Shown piece after piece: positions 52,601-62,747 of a stretch of DNA of 64,000 nucleotides. How positions within the stretch are numbered: the first letter of the stretch is position 1; each line of letters starts with the position of its first letter. The position numbers were made by a program, and so were the translations under genes. Origin of the DNA: Hofstenia miamia (taxonomy: Eukaryota; Xenacoelomorpha; Acoela); the NCBI GenBank assembly GCA_004352715.1, contig SCFE01000011.1, positions 625,505 through 689,504 of the forward strand, given 5' to 3'. The notes below the pieces were generated by a model that saw only the letters and a list, made by a program, of their open reading frames with translations, was not told the origin of the DNA and ran no database searches.

Positions 52601-55600
52601 ATAAAAGCGATGATATTATTCATGATTTTCAACCCTCTATATACAACAATCTTGAAATTAATCTGGATGATATTATCGTACAGCTGTCTAGTGTCACCTC
52701 GACCGGAGCGGCATATGACAACTTGCTTGGCTCTTTTTTAAACAGTACTCTACGCATCTTGCACCTCATGTTCTTCAGTTGTTTAAACATGTCATACATT
52801 CATGTAATTATCCCGAGATATGGAAAATAGCTCAGATTTTACCTATCCACCAAATTGGCTCTGGACATAAGAAGTTGGTTAAGAAATATCGACCTAAAAG
52901 TTTGCTACCTAAGATACCTATTTGTTTTGAGAAGTTACTTGCTAAGCTACTGTATCCTACTATTCGTCAAATGATATCAAATGCGCAACTCGGATTCTTA
53001 AAACGCCGCTCAACAGTTACATAACTTCTACATTTTTTGGATCGCGTTTATCACGATTTTGATGACAATAAAGATATCTTTGTTTTATATAGCGATTTCT
53101 CAAAGGCATTTGATAAAGTACCTCACCATATTTTGCTTCGCAAATTAAAAGATATCGGTATAGGTGGTGATTTGATGAAACTGTTGTAATCATATTTATC
53201 TAATCGTTATCAATACGTAAGTGTGAATGGTACCAAATCTCGTTTCTTCCCGTGACAAGTGGAGTGCCCCAAGGATCCGTACTTGGGCCACACTTATTCA
53301 TTCTTCAGATTAATGACCTGCCTGACGTCTGTTTGGCTACCGTTCTAATGCTTTACGCTGATGACGGAAAGTTGTACTTCGGATCTCTAAGCTGATTATT
53401 TGGCAATCTTACAATGGGCTTTGGAAAATGGTATGGAATTTAACACTGGTAAATTTAAACTACTCGCTATCCCATCTATTCAGGGTGTTCAGTTGGATTT
53501 CTGGCTCTCTTCGGCGTCTTTTGTTAGGGATCTTGATCTCATAATTTCTCAAACTCTTAGTTGGAGTTTACATATCTCTCAAAAGATTAAGTCTTGCAAT
53601 GTCATATTTACTCAGTTGAAAAAAAACATTCGTTTTAGTGCACTAGTCAGAGATAAAGTAATTTTAAATAAATCGTTAGTCTTATCAACTGTGACGTCTG
53701 CTTCCTGTACTTGGACTGCAAACTTATCTGATATAAAACGTCTTGAATCGTTACAAAGACGGTGCACCAAATGGATGGTCAAAGGTGACATTTATAAAGA
53801 TCGACTCACTAAACTGTCTCTCCTGCCTGCTTCACTTTATTTAGAATACTTAGACCTCTGTTTTCTAAGTAATCTGCTTTATAGTTGTTATGATATGGAT
53901 GTTTCGCATTACGTTTCATATTACTCTCCACGTATACCAAATCTTCGCTCCAGTGGTCTCTTACTGTTCACATCATTTACAAGTAAAAAGACTAAATCGC
54001 ATCAAAATTTCTTTCAACGTATTGTGCCTTTAGCCAATTTCGTTCATATACAAACGCAAATAAATCTTTTTGGTCCCCCTTTCATTGTTAAGAAGGAACT
54101 AAAATCTCTTTTTTGGAAAGTATTTGTTGACAGCTACAATATCGACTACTCGTGTTCTTGGTGCACTTGGTTTGCCGAAATACTAAATGCCTCATGTCTA
54201 CTCTACAGTAATTTATAATGTTTCAAACAACATATTCTTCTCTTTAATTTGAATGTTTAAATTAGGTCAATCGTTCACGCGCTGTTTTAGATGGTTGTAT
54301 GCAATCTGCGAACCAATTTACTTAGCTACGGAAATGCATTTTCTGTATTTCCACCATGACATCGTATCAATATTGGTACGTCGGTCTTCAATTTCGCAAT
54401 TTTTATATTTGAACCACTCTTCCTTGTAAGCATTTGCTAAATGTCAGTAAATAATATGAACCCGTAAGAACAGAATGGTTCTTTAACTATTCTAGCTCTT
54501 TTAGCTCTCCAGCTGTGATTGCACATCATCTTCAACCATGACAGCATCACATTCGCTAAACAGGGCCAATTTATAGTGTGGATTAAATGCGCATGTAGCC
54601 CAGAAAATTCTCTAAATAATTTGAGCAGTTGATTCAATAGCGGCATCTTTAAAAACGCGAATATTAGCCGATACCTTTGTAATAATCCTATAAAATAAGG
54701 CACGTTTGAGAGCTACTGATTTTTCGAGAAATTAGGTCAGTATAGTTGCCTCTTTTAGCGGTTTTAAAAGTTATTTCAGTTTTTATCACTCATTTAACTT
54801 GAAATATAACTAATTTATACCATTAACTCTATACTTTAAATTAAAATATCTGGAATTTTTCATATCCAGCATTTCAGAAGTATTCTACAATATTTTTTAG
54901 CATTTAGATATAGTTAACCGGTATTGGTAAAATGCCAAAAATTACAATGTTTGTAATAAAAATAACGATTCAATAGGTAGTAAGCGGTTCTACCCCAAAC
55001 AACAAGAACACATAAATTTGGGATGGAAAGAATAATCATGTTTTTTCCTAAATGCAACGAGGAGTTTTTTTAGCAATTTAACAATCACCCATTAGCATTA
55101 CTTAATTGCTCAATGAATTTTCCTATACGATAATTCTTTTCAGAATGAATTTGAACAATGTTTTGGATGCGCAAATTCAACATAACCTCTCCAATTGACG
55201 ACGTTCAATTAGACAACTGCTAGTTCAGATTATATAAGACATAACTTTTCATTTCAAGTTTCAACCATTTTTTGTAATGGTGGTACCGGATGTGCTAAAC
55301 TTAGTACATGTCAGACACCTATTACCATAATTATACATTTCACTTAAACATATTTGATTGATTCATAAATGGATTAAGACAGGATTGTTATCTGAACAGT
55401 TTTTTATCGAAAAAAAAAGATTAAATATGTTTATTAACATTTCATTGATTGATAATAAGACATAGAAAAGTGTATTTGCAATAAAATAATTAGTCAGGGT
55501 TTTAAAATTCAAAAGTATGTCTTGAAGCATAGAAAAGTGCATGTTGCAGATGGTGTTTAAAAGACTTTTGTCCAGGGTTGCCATGTTTTTTTAAAATGTT

Positions 55601-56628
55601 TTTTCAAATTTTGTCTACGCGTATGCAACGAGAACTAACTGTAGATAAGTTTATCATAATTCAATGTTTGCTACTATATGAGGCGCCCAGAGGCAAAGGG
55701 GCCAATCCGCCAAATTGACGATATTGAGTTAGATGTGGGATTCGAAATTTTAAACCTTCCCCTAGATAGTAGAAAAATTTTGTCACAATATTCGCCTTTA
55801 TACATACGTAAAATAAGGTTGAAAATAAACCAAATAATCAAGTTTCTGTCATAAAATAGAAATGGTAAAACTTTAAAGCTATTTTTCTCAAAACTACCCA
55901 ATGGTGGATTGGCCCTTTTGCCTCTGGGCGCCTCATATGTATTTTCAAAAAAAATTAGTACCTTGAGGTGGGCTTGTGTAAGACAAAAAAACATTGTTTT
56001 AACGTTTAAAACGTTTGTTTTGTAAAAAATACACTTTTTGCCAACCCTGCTTTTGTCATATCAAAGCAACACATCTAATTTCAAATTTTATTTAATGTTT
56101 AGATGGCTTTTGAAAAAGCTAATTCTGAATTAACGTTTCAAACATTTTCGAAATTTTGAAAGATAACTATTAAATAGAAAAAACACCTTTTTCTGCATAT
56201 CTTATCGTACTTCCGAAATTCGTTTGAATAGCGATTGATTAAAACCACTCTGATGCATTGCAATAAATTATTTTCTCAAAGGCTTCAAATATCTAGAAGA
56301 CAAAAAGAATGCACAATTTCCTTTAAAAATCATAATCATTAATTAGTATTTAAAATTTATAACTTACCAGTGGGTAAGTAACAAATACAAGAATCCTTCC
56401 TCCCAATAATTTTTTTGTAGAGTTCAATTTGATAAGGATGTGGAGTAGAAACTAGACCAAATGAAGTATCTCTATCACTGGATGACTTTATAATATCCAC
56501 CTTACAATGTTTTCTAAAAGTACTTAAAATGTGTTCTGTGCCCGTATAATGAGAGATAGCATCACTGACGGATTGAAACTTATTGGAATCACATCCTTTA
56601 CACATTTCTCGATCAACACCTCTTAATG
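34424..56628 (-). CDS. RIG-I/Dicer-clade RNA helicase with N-terminal U1/JAZ-type zinc finger (gene model, 5' partial)
   Basis: Nine minus-strand exons: 56368-56628, 49738-49886, 49087-49174, 47970-48131, 44208-44490, 43570-43786, 41933-42122, 34936-35057 and 34424-34660. Each is bounded by AG and GT and the phases match throughout, giving 1709 nt, about 568 codons plus a stop. Order seen: a C-x2-C-x13-H-x5-H zinc finger, [11 protein letters not shown], Walker A LPTGCGKT, motif II DEVHHC, motif III LGLTASP, an alpha-helical stretch of about 165 residues at the place of the Hel2i insert of RLRs and Dicers, LLTGHG, motif [14 protein letters not shown] and motif VI QLKGRTR. The family consists of dsRNA-stimulated ATPases in antiviral sensing or small-RNA biogenesis. 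No RNase III, PAZ or RLR C-terminal domain is visible. The first exon starts in phase 2, so upstream exons lie outside what I could find. The final TAG is followed at once by GTGAAA, so a further splice (for example at AAACAG/GTTATC) cannot be excluded. Introns contain LINE, hAT and mariner insertions. Family assignment is firm; Dicer-like versus RLR-like is not. Confidence 0.85.
34936..35057 (-). CDS. Helicase exon: TGHG motif region
   Basis: The exon encodes [19 protein letters not shown] and a basic helix ending HNEGNQ. The LLTGHG strand and loop precede motif V in Dicer and RLR helicases. The donor is CAA/GTAAAA. Two AG acceptors four bases apart exist (at 35057 and 35053); the first matches the preferred upstream donor. 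Confidence 0.82.
35058..39309. other. Helicase intron, no further gene seen
   Basis: Long AT-rich intron sequence with TA runs and short frames (36766-36996, 37503-37742) that lack coding character. No transposon ends recognised. Confidence 0.5.
39310..39573. other. Assembly duplication around an 18-N gap
   Basis: 39310-39432 and 39451-39573 are identical (TTTTGCTGCATTCACAACTG onward). Two overlapping contig ends were placed side by side. Confidence 0.85.
40120..40545. repeat. Direct repeat of about 135 bp, two copies
   Basis: Copies at about 40128-40260 and 40408-40545 share TTTGACAACATTATATCCAC, ACTTACAATAAATTT and ATGTAGGG. They are spaced 280 bp apart, with unrelated AT-rich sequence between them. 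Confidence 0.75.
41343..41895 (+). mobile_element. Mariner-family element, internally deleted
   Basis: TIRs of about 29 bp (TCAGGTTGGTGCAAAAG and its inverse) are flanked by TA on both sides (41341-41342 and 41896-41897). The frame at 41511-41684 encodes [20 protein letters not shown] and [17 protein letters not shown], the N-terminal helix-turn-helix of a mariner transposase. The catalytic DDD core is missing at 553 bp total length. It sits in the helicase intron 36 bp after the chosen donor of the motif IV exon. Confidence 0.85.
41933..42122 (-). CDS. Helicase exon: motif IV region
   Basis: The exon reads [11 protein letters not shown] ... [17 protein letters not shown], the strand and motif IV (KTR-x-A) of the second RecA-like domain. 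I prefer the donor ACCA/GTATGC. It joins in phase to GT/AGT of the next exon and gives the expected short spacing between KDP and LLTGHG. An alternative donor at 41899 (AAA/GTATTA) also keeps a frame. A mariner element starts just inside the intron. Confidence 0.8.
43570..43786 (-). CDS. Helicase exon: Hel2i-like helical insert
   Basis: The exon codes for 72 largely helical residues ([27 protein letters not shown]) ending NYKDVE. Acceptor TTTAG/TGAACG and donor GAG/GTATGA fit, and it leaves in phase 0. It has no signature motif; the call rests on phase continuity and position between motifs III and IV. Confidence 0.75.
44208..44490 (-). CDS. Helicase exon: motif III and start of Hel2i-like insert
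   Basis: It begins by completing [12 protein letters not shown] and runs on through helix-rich, acidic sequence ([24 protein letters not shown]). That is what is expected where RIG-I-like and Dicer helicases hold the Hel2i insertion. The donor is CAGTG/GTATGT. Confidence 0.85.
44654..46900 (+). mobile_element. Degenerate LINE: PHD-finger ORF1 and endonuclease start
   Basis: The frame at 45154-45384 encodes a Cys-rich PHD-type finger ([29 protein letters not shown]), as in ORF1 of CR1/L2-like elements. ORF1 continues in another frame from 45374 and 45564. From 45980 a broken endonuclease follows ([26 protein letters not shown]). The 5' 452 bp are present twice (44654-45105 and 45121-45572), separated by an N and a TA run, which looks like an assembly error. 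It is sense to plus and sits in a helicase intron. Confidence 0.72.
47170..47696 (-). mobile_element. hAT transposon remnant with 8-bp target duplication
   Basis: Short TIRs (TAGGGCGACC / GGTCGCCCTA) are flanked by ATTATAAG on both sides. Near the left end the minus strand reads [19 protein letters not shown], the C-terminal dimerisation-domain signature of hAT transposases (ERSFSxL). Most of the transposase is gone, and the rest is frameshifted. It lies in the helicase intron between the motif II and motif III exons. Confidence 0.8.
47970..48131 (-). CDS. Helicase exon: motif II (DEVH)
   Basis: The exon encodes [17 protein letters not shown] and ends in KPKLL/G, leading into motif III. The DExH box is DEVH rather than the DECH of most RLRs and Dicers, while the following HC and KNHPFF match the family pattern. 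Phases in and out (1 and 1) agree with both neighbours. Confidence 0.88.
49087..49174 (-). CDS. Helicase exon: motif Ib/Ic region
   Basis: This 88-nt exon reads [12 protein letters not shown] ... [10 protein letters not shown], the segment that in RLRs and Dicers carries the glycine-rich loop and the strand before motif II. It has AG/ATT acceptor and GCAG/GTATTT donor and leaves in phase 1, matching the next exon. Confidence 0.8.
49738..49886 (-). CDS. Helicase exon: Walker A end and motif Ia region
   Basis: The acceptor TTTAG and donor AAG/GTAATT delimit 149 nt. Joined to the previous exon it completes [17 protein letters not shown]. It continues through a beta-strand-like [10 protein letters not shown] and a [11 protein letters not shown] helix, the motif Ia region of SF2 helicases. 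It leaves in phase 0. Confidence 0.85.
50136..50511. mobile_element. hAT-type MITE (CTCGGCTCGTT family), copy with intact target duplication
   Basis: The TIR CAGACTTGTCAACGAGCC is inverted at the right end. ATTGACGA flanks both sides (50128-50135 and 50512-50519), the 8-bp duplication of hAT elements. Subterminal arrays of GCTCGGCTCG lie inside both ends. The right end reappears at 50613-50650 after an N gap, an assembly duplication. Confidence 0.8.
50643..54260 (+). mobile_element. CR1/Jockey-type LINE with endonuclease and reverse transcriptase, split by a MITE
   Basis: A first piece (50643-50896) holds an ORF1 end and ORF2 start. After a MITE (50897-51604), the endonuclease continues: [17 protein letters not shown] and [14 protein letters not shown]. 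Reverse transcriptase blocks follow across several frames: [41 protein letters not shown] and YADDGKLY, then a C-terminal part to 54218. Stops and frameshifts at about 52130, 53022, 53188 and 53395 show a dead copy. It lies in the first visible helicase intron, antisense to the gene. Confidence 0.82.
50897..51604. mobile_element. MITE with 26-bp TIRs and TA target duplication, inside a LINE
   Basis: CCGTATATTCCGGCC at the left is inverted at the right, with GTCGAC closing both arms. TA flanks each end. The phrase CGGCCATTAAGTCGACCCCC recurs inside. An N gap (51060-51256) hides the middle. TA duplication suggests the Tc1/mariner/pogo superfamily. Removing it brings the LINE endonuclease sequence together. 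Confidence 0.75.
55678..55936. mobile_element. MITE with long GC-rich TIRs
   Basis: ATGAGGCGCCCAGAGGCAAA and a further AGGGGCCAATCC at the left are inverted at the right (GGATTGGCCCTTTTGCC ... GGCGCCTCAT). TA or ATAT flanks both ends, compatible with a Tc1/mariner-type TA target. It lies in the first visible helicase intron. Confidence 0.7.
56368..56628 (-). CDS. Helicase exon 1 of visible model: zinc finger and Walker A start
   Basis: The acceptor is a T-run followed by AG and the donor is CTG/GTAAGTTA. The frame encodes a C-x2-C-x13-H-x5-H finger (MCKGC ... ISHYTGTEH), which fits the U1/JAZ C2H2 pattern with one extra linker residue. A charged linker follows, then [11 protein letters not shown] and CICYLPTG. 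The Walker A glycine codon is split and completed by the next exon. It enters in phase 2, so at least one upstream exon exists. Confidence 0.85.
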
Positions 56629-56743
56629 CTAAAAAAAATAATATAAAATTGTGTTTATATTCCCACATTTAATTGGTTCTCCACGATCACATGTTTATAT
56701 TACTTTTAACACATATTTTTTAGAAGTAATACCAACAAACTTA

Positions 56744-57248
56744 AGGTGTGTTCCCACTATCGACTTTTATCAGCAGATTTTAATCGAAAATGCAATTATT
56801 TTCGTTCACATTGGCGATTTTTTATCATCCGATTTTTTTATCAGAAAAAGCGGAGTTGGAAGAGCGCTCAGACTATCGATTTTTTATCAGATGATAAATT
56901 ATCATCTTTTGATTGACAGTAAGAAAAACAACAACATCTGTTTATGGATTGGTTTGTCTTGGAATGTAAACAATGTTTACATATTTTGAAGTTGAAATAT
57001 TTCAACGACAATAATTTACGTTTTGGAAGTCTGTTCCCTACTTGAGAAGTAAGCAATTAGTTTCAAGTAGCTATTCGACTTGTTTTAGTACCGTTCAGAC
57101 TATCTACTTTTATCAGCTGATAAATTATCAGAAGACAGTAATCGGATGGAGCGTTCAGACTATCGACTTTTATCACCCGATAAAAAAGCAGATAGAGTGT
57201 TCACAGATTACTTGACAGATGATAAAAGTCAATAGTGGGAACACACCT
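56744..57248. mobile_element. PIF/Harbinger-type MITE with TTA target duplication
   Basis: The TIR AGGTGTGTTCCCACTATCGA with TTTTATC is inverted at the right end, and TTA flanks both ends (56741-56743 and 57249-57251). Internal copies of TATCGACTTTTATC and GATAAATTATCA form subterminal repeats. It lies just upstream of the first visible helicase exon. Confidence 0.75.
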
Positions 57249-57559
57249 TTACATAACCACTGTACAGACGAGCATTGATAAAAAATTTCAGTTTTAAGTG
57301 CTTATCCACATTTTTTAATGCTTCTAGACTAAATCGACGATGCTGATTCCGAAAATGTTATACTATTCAATCATATCGATGTTTGGAAAAAAAACATCAC
57401 TGGAAAACACCATGTTTGCCTAACAAAATAACATACTAGACACAATTGCAAAAAACTTTTCCACGTATATTCTAATAAACCTAAAACCAAATGTATACAG
57501 CAAGTATTGGCTAAATGAATTTCCAAAAAAAAGAGTAATTGAAATCACTCATCAACAAT

Positions 57560-58625
57560 TGGTTCAGGTGTGTCATCAGAAGAAGCTCTACTTAATGTTC
57601 TTCAAAATTGTCGGGATCTTGCGACTATTAACCATGATGGAGCTTGCATTGTCTCACTGGATCTCAGCAAAGAATTCGACAGAGCTCATCACTCACTGAT
57701 TCATGATCAACTAAGGAAAGTCCAAGACATTCCGGACCATGTTCGTAATTTGTTAGTGGACTTCCTACAAGACCGTAAACAAATGTTAGAAATGAGGGCA
57801 CCTCTTCTGATATCACTACCATCAATACTGGTGTGCCGCAAGGGACGATCAATAGACCACAACTATTCAACATTTCTTACGATGGTTTACAAGTTAACGT
57901 GCAAAGTTTGCTAATGATCTTAGCCCAATTGTGGGCATTAAAGTGGATGATTATGGCTACACCGTTGACGCTCTCATCTCAATTAAGAAATGGTGTCGGG
58001 AAAACGGATTTTCTCTGAATGACAGTAAAACGAAGCAAGTTTTGGTTGTTTAATAACAAAACATATGAGGATTCTTGTTCCTTAAATTCCCCCAATAGCT
58101 TGAAATTACTGGGCGTAGAGTTTGACTCTAATCTTAGTTTTGGCTCACTTATAAATTCCGTTTTGAAAACAGTCAATTCGCGATTATATCTAATTCGTAG
58201 ATTGAAGTCTCAAGGTTTTACTATCACGGAATGCGAATTACTTTCTCTGAGTCTGTCAAAAATTTTAGTATTGTAGCACCGTTTGGGCAAGCTGCCGAAA
58301 GTCTGATTTATTGAAGATCGATAAAATGCAGACGTGCGGCCCGGTGTGGTATTATTACTTCCTTCAAACCCATTAGCGACTATATCAAGGAAAGAGATGA
58401 TCAGATGTTTGCTAAGATTTCGAAGACTCCCAATAATCCTTTAAAGCGAATGATCCCATAACGTCAGGAATATGCTGATGTTCGACTCAGGGAGAGACTT
58501 CCCTCACCACTCAAAGACTGCAACAACCTGCGGGATGTGTTTCCTAATCGCCTCCTCCGGTGTTATAATTATTAACAGTATATCGGATGTTTTTTCTGAT
58601 ATTTAATTAAATTCTTATCTTATCT
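57560..58625 (+). mobile_element. LINE fragment: reverse transcriptase and C-terminal end
   Basis: The frame from 57570 reads EEALLNVLQ, CIVSLDLSKEFDRAHHSL and HVRNLLVDFLQDRKQ. A frameshifted NTGVPQGTINRPQLF and SLNDSKTKQVLVV follow, then a C-terminal part ending near 58575 and a 3' tail with TCTTATCTTATC. The YADD block is lost between frames. Dead copy. Confidence 0.75.
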
Positions 58626-59856
58626 GAAATGCATTACCTATGTAAATTCAATCAAGAGATAACATAAATTCATTAATTATTTAAATTAAGGATTCAAGGG
58701 TTATTGTTTGAAGTGTTTAACGCAATAAACATTGCAAAATGTACGTTAATTTATGAAGAACGTATATTTCATGTATTAGTTTAAATATTAAATGCAACTT
58801 TGCAAAGTTTTTTCATAGATGAAGGCTAGAGAAAGGGATCTAAGCCTTTACAACAAATAAACTTTTGATAATGCAGAGCAGATAATATCCTCGTCCTCGT
58901 TAGATAATAATTTATGTCATACATTTTTTAATCCAATCTATCGGTGGGTCTAAAATACGAAAGGAAAAATCGAATTTTTAACAAAATTTAAAAAATAGTA
59001 ATACAATAAATTTGGAATTTATTAACAGCATAATTGCTAAAATTCACAGAATATTTTTAAATTTTGGTAGTCAGTCAATATTACATTTTGGTTTTCGACA
59101 TTTTGATTTAGGTCTAATATTATTGTAGTTGAAATTGAAATTAAGATAATTTGAAAATTTATTTAAATGTTGCTAAGTCAGAATATTTGAGGTAAATAAT
59201 GAATTAAGATAAGAGATCAGATTTCGTCATGGAACAGGAATATGTTAAATTTCGATTATATTTGTTTGACTGTTGCATGTGGAGTGTAATGGTATTTTTC
59301 AAATGAATGCATTAAAAATATAGTTAGTCCATTTCTGCGTCAATCCAGCTATGAATCGCTGAATTCTATATTTATAGAGCGTTATTTTAGTTTAGGTAAC
59401 CCATTTGGATTTAATAAAATAGAATAATTAAATGTTATCGAAATACATCGATACATCATAATAAAATTACATGTATATGCTTATTTATCGCAAAAATAAA
59501 ATTAATTCACAATATACATTTCAAACAAAACTAGTCGCCTGAGTTTTTAATCAGTTAGATTGCAACAATTCAGTCGAAAAGATAATTATATCTCGAGTCT
59601 GCAGGAAACAGAACTGAAAAACTGCTCTTGTAGGCTCTTATTCTAGAATAAAATTTATCCACCAATTCAAAACAAACTATGTGGTAACTTCTGTTAATTG
59701 TCTTCCCATCTGATCTGCCTCTCTCTGTGAACTTTTCTCCTCAACATACTCTTCTTGCTACTACTTCAATTGGACTAGACCTGCGTCTCCACAAATCTAT
59801 TCCCCACTCTTTGCCTTCTTTCATAATATTCCCTTTAATACCTGTGAAACGTTCTG

Positions 59857-61234
59857 CGAACTTGTAAAATAGCGACACGTGTAACACGCGGACTAAATAA
59901 ACAATTTAGTGTCAAAAACGATATGAAATACAATAAAATACTCAAAAAGTTTAAAATGTAATCGATATAGACCGATACCTTGTCATAATTCAGCATATTT
60001 GTAGCACGCGATAGCACGCGGTATATATTTTAGGAATATAGCAAATAGAACCACGAAGTCATTTAATAATAATTATCTTTAACTAAAAAATAACAAAATA
60101 CAATCGTATAATTAAGCAAATATATAAACTTTTGGTTTAAATTAAGTTTTGATTTTTAGTAAATTTATTCATTAATGGAAAGGGCTTCAGCAAATTTCAG
60201 CGAAAACAAATCTCACTATTACAATGAAAATTGTCATACACTATAAGCGATTATATATTAAAATGATATGAATTGTCAAAAAATTAAATTTGCCTATATA
60301 TGGGGTGATGGCTTCGACAGGCATTCGTTACGAGCTTTAATCTTATTCAGAATCTAGCAATAATACTAAACAAAAATTTGATTATTTTATCGACTAAATA
60401 GTAAAGGAAACCTTAATAAACCTTAGTTTGTAATATAATGAAATGAAAATTTTTGTTAATATTACAATTTTGAAAATCCATATTACTATATTAATTAATT
60501 AAATTGAAATTTACGGCTTATTTAATATAACTATCAGGGTTTTCGAGTACTCGGAATGTTAAGAACTCAAACTCGAAAAAGCTCGCAAAACTTGATCATA
60601 AGAACTCGAAAGAGAAATCATCAAAACTCGAACACGATCGAAAATACCGTAAAAATTAAATTTCAATTTCTTTACCAATCGCAAACAACTATTTTTAGCT
60701 TAGAATGACTGTACAATAAATGTTTTTACCAAACAAACTCGGAAATAGAAGAAAACTCGATCGAACTCAGAATTTTCCTTAAGAAAATACTCGAACTCGT
60801 AACTTAAAAACTCGAACTTGATTTGAAAACCCTGAACTGTATTATACAAATTTTTTATCAAAAATTGTGATCAATTCAATTTATATGTATTTTGCTTGTA
60901 AAAGAGCAAAAAAGGACAATTGTTATTCTAATGATTGAAGATATTTCACTTAAGATAAAGACTTGATTTAAATCAAAAGTTTATAGATTTGCTTAATTAT
61001 ACGATTATATTTTGTTATTTTTTAGTTAAAGATAATTATTATTAAATGACTTCGTGGTTTTATTTGCTATATTCCTAAAATATATACCGCGTGCTACAAA
61101 TATGCTGAATTATGACAAGGTATTGGTCTATATCGATTATATTTTAAACTTTTGGAGTATTTTATTGTATTTCCTATCGTTTTGACACTAAATTAGTGTT
61201 TATTTAGTCCGCGTGTCGCTATTCTACAAGTTCG
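59857..61234. mobile_element. Foldback element with arms of about 270 bp, containing a nested MITE
   Basis: The left arm starts CGAACTTGTAAAATAGCGAC and the right arm is its inverse ending GTCGCTATTCTACAAGTTCG. Similarity runs inward to about 60130 and 60970. The middle includes the MITE at 60536-60835. Flanking GC-richer sequence on both sides seems to belong to an older, interrupted element. Confidence 0.7.
60536..60835. mobile_element. hAT-like MITE rich in ACTCGAA repeats
   Basis: The TIR CAGGGTTTTCGAGTACTCG is inverted at the right as TTGATTTGAAAACCCTG. AACTCGAA/CTCGAAC repeats fill both subterminal regions. Flanking 8-mers are similar but not identical, so the target duplication is unproven. 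Confidence 0.6.
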
Positions 61235-61235
61235 C

Positions 61236-61800
61236 CGAAACTTTCGTTGTTTAAATCCATTCTTTGCGCTATTCTTTTCTGTCTTTCTCCATGTTGATGG
61301 CCGTCTTCTGATTTGCTCCACTTCATGGAACAATTCCAGAAACGTGCTTTCAAATGGATTTCTCTCTTTTCATACAAAGATGCTCTTCTCATATACTCCA
61401 CTTTTCCGCAATCACTGCACTTTCATGCCTGTGATCTTCTTCCTGTCCAATCTTTTACTGACTATTTGATTTTATAACGTTCTCGAATTTCCACTCTACT
61501 CACTCACACGGTGTTGTCACGGTCTCTGTTCGTTCTCGCAAGAAACATCAGACTCTTCACTCGTTTTCTAATCGTGCTTGTGCTTCTGCTAAATTCCTCC
61601 TGACTCTCAACGCTACAATTGCTATTGACTTTTTTCTCGACCCGAAATTCTAGAAATCTCTCTAATGTCTTTCGTCTTTGCTGATCCCTTCTCTGCTCAT
61701 CCATCTGCTGCTGCTTCATCTTCTGTGTCTGTCCTCCTTGCCCAAACAGTTCATTTCTGTATTATATTTGTTTTTTTGCCTTCGCTTTATTATTATTATT
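61236..61800 (+). mobile_element. Probable LINE 3' remnant
   Basis: The frame near 61325 reads FMEQFQKRAFKWISLFSYKD and later DLLPVQSFTDYL, resembling the region after the RT of CR1-like LINEs (LQxRAxxWI). It ends in a TTATTATTATTATTA run. GC content and C/T-rich coding-like texture differ from the surroundings; 59690-59856 may be its other side. Confidence 0.38.
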
Positions 61801-62169
61801 ATATTGTTATTGTTATAATTATAATGGCGCTGAAGAGCTGATTTTCGGGGATTTCCTTGTATTCAGCTTTGCATTATTTAGCTTTAGTTTTTATTCGATT
61901 TCAATGAAACTTGGTGTGTAGCTTCGCTATGCAATGCTTCAATTGTGACTTAAGTTTGAGCAACATACGGACATTAGTTTAGGAGAAATGGGCTTCCAAA
62001 TTTTGGCAATTGAACTATTATAGTAGCGCTAAATATAACTAAGGGTCCATTATATGGGCGCTTAATATTTTATTGTAATTTCTTATTGAATATTAGTACA
62101 TCTTACTGTTAAATGATAAACTAGATGATGACATACAACAATCTACACATTTGAACAATTTTTCCCACA

Positions 62170-62747
62170 TTTAGAAAAGAACAGCAAACACTGAGCCTTG
62201 AGGGGCACCACTAGTAACGGGGACAGGAGAAGAGATAGACGAGTTGATTTTGACACATTGGTGGCGATTGGTCAGGTAAGACTGGAACAGATCGATGAAA
62301 TCCACATCAAAACCAAATAAACGTAACTTGTCAAGCAGAATGGAATGAGGGAGGCGATCAAACGCTTTTGAGATGTCAAGAAAGATAATACAATCAGGAT
62401 CATTACTATCAGAGTCAAAGTAGCAGTTTTCGATCAGAGTGAGCAGGTTAGTAATTGTAGAGCGACCAGGAAGGTTGCCATACTGAGAAGAAGAGATGAG
62501 GTGACGATTTTTGGGAATACAAAACGAAAAACAAGGCCTTCAAAGATGATAGGCAGTCGAGATAGAATAGCTATTGGGCGGCAGGAGGGAACCTGATTAG
62601 ATTTTAACAGCGGAGAAATCCAAGATGTCTTCCAACAGGCGGGATAGCGCTTAGTGGAGCAAATGAAGGAGTAAAGATGCTTTAAATGGATAGAAAGCGT
62701 GGAGGAGGTTTCATGAATTACAAAGGAAGGAACACCGTCAGGATAAC
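62170..62747 (-). mobile_element. LINE reverse transcriptase fragment
   Basis: The minus strand reads QYGNLPGRSTITNLLTLIEN, PDCIIFLDISKAFDRLPHSI, FQSYLTNRHQCVKIN and VTSGAPQGSVFAV, the core RT blocks of CR1/Jockey-type elements, largely in one frame. It runs into an N gap on the N-terminal side and stops before the YADD block. Confidence 0.78.

Noticed and set aside
58890-58940. Minus frame NEDEDIICSALSK as a possible upstream helicase exon
   Set aside because: Very short, weak donor and no family signature.
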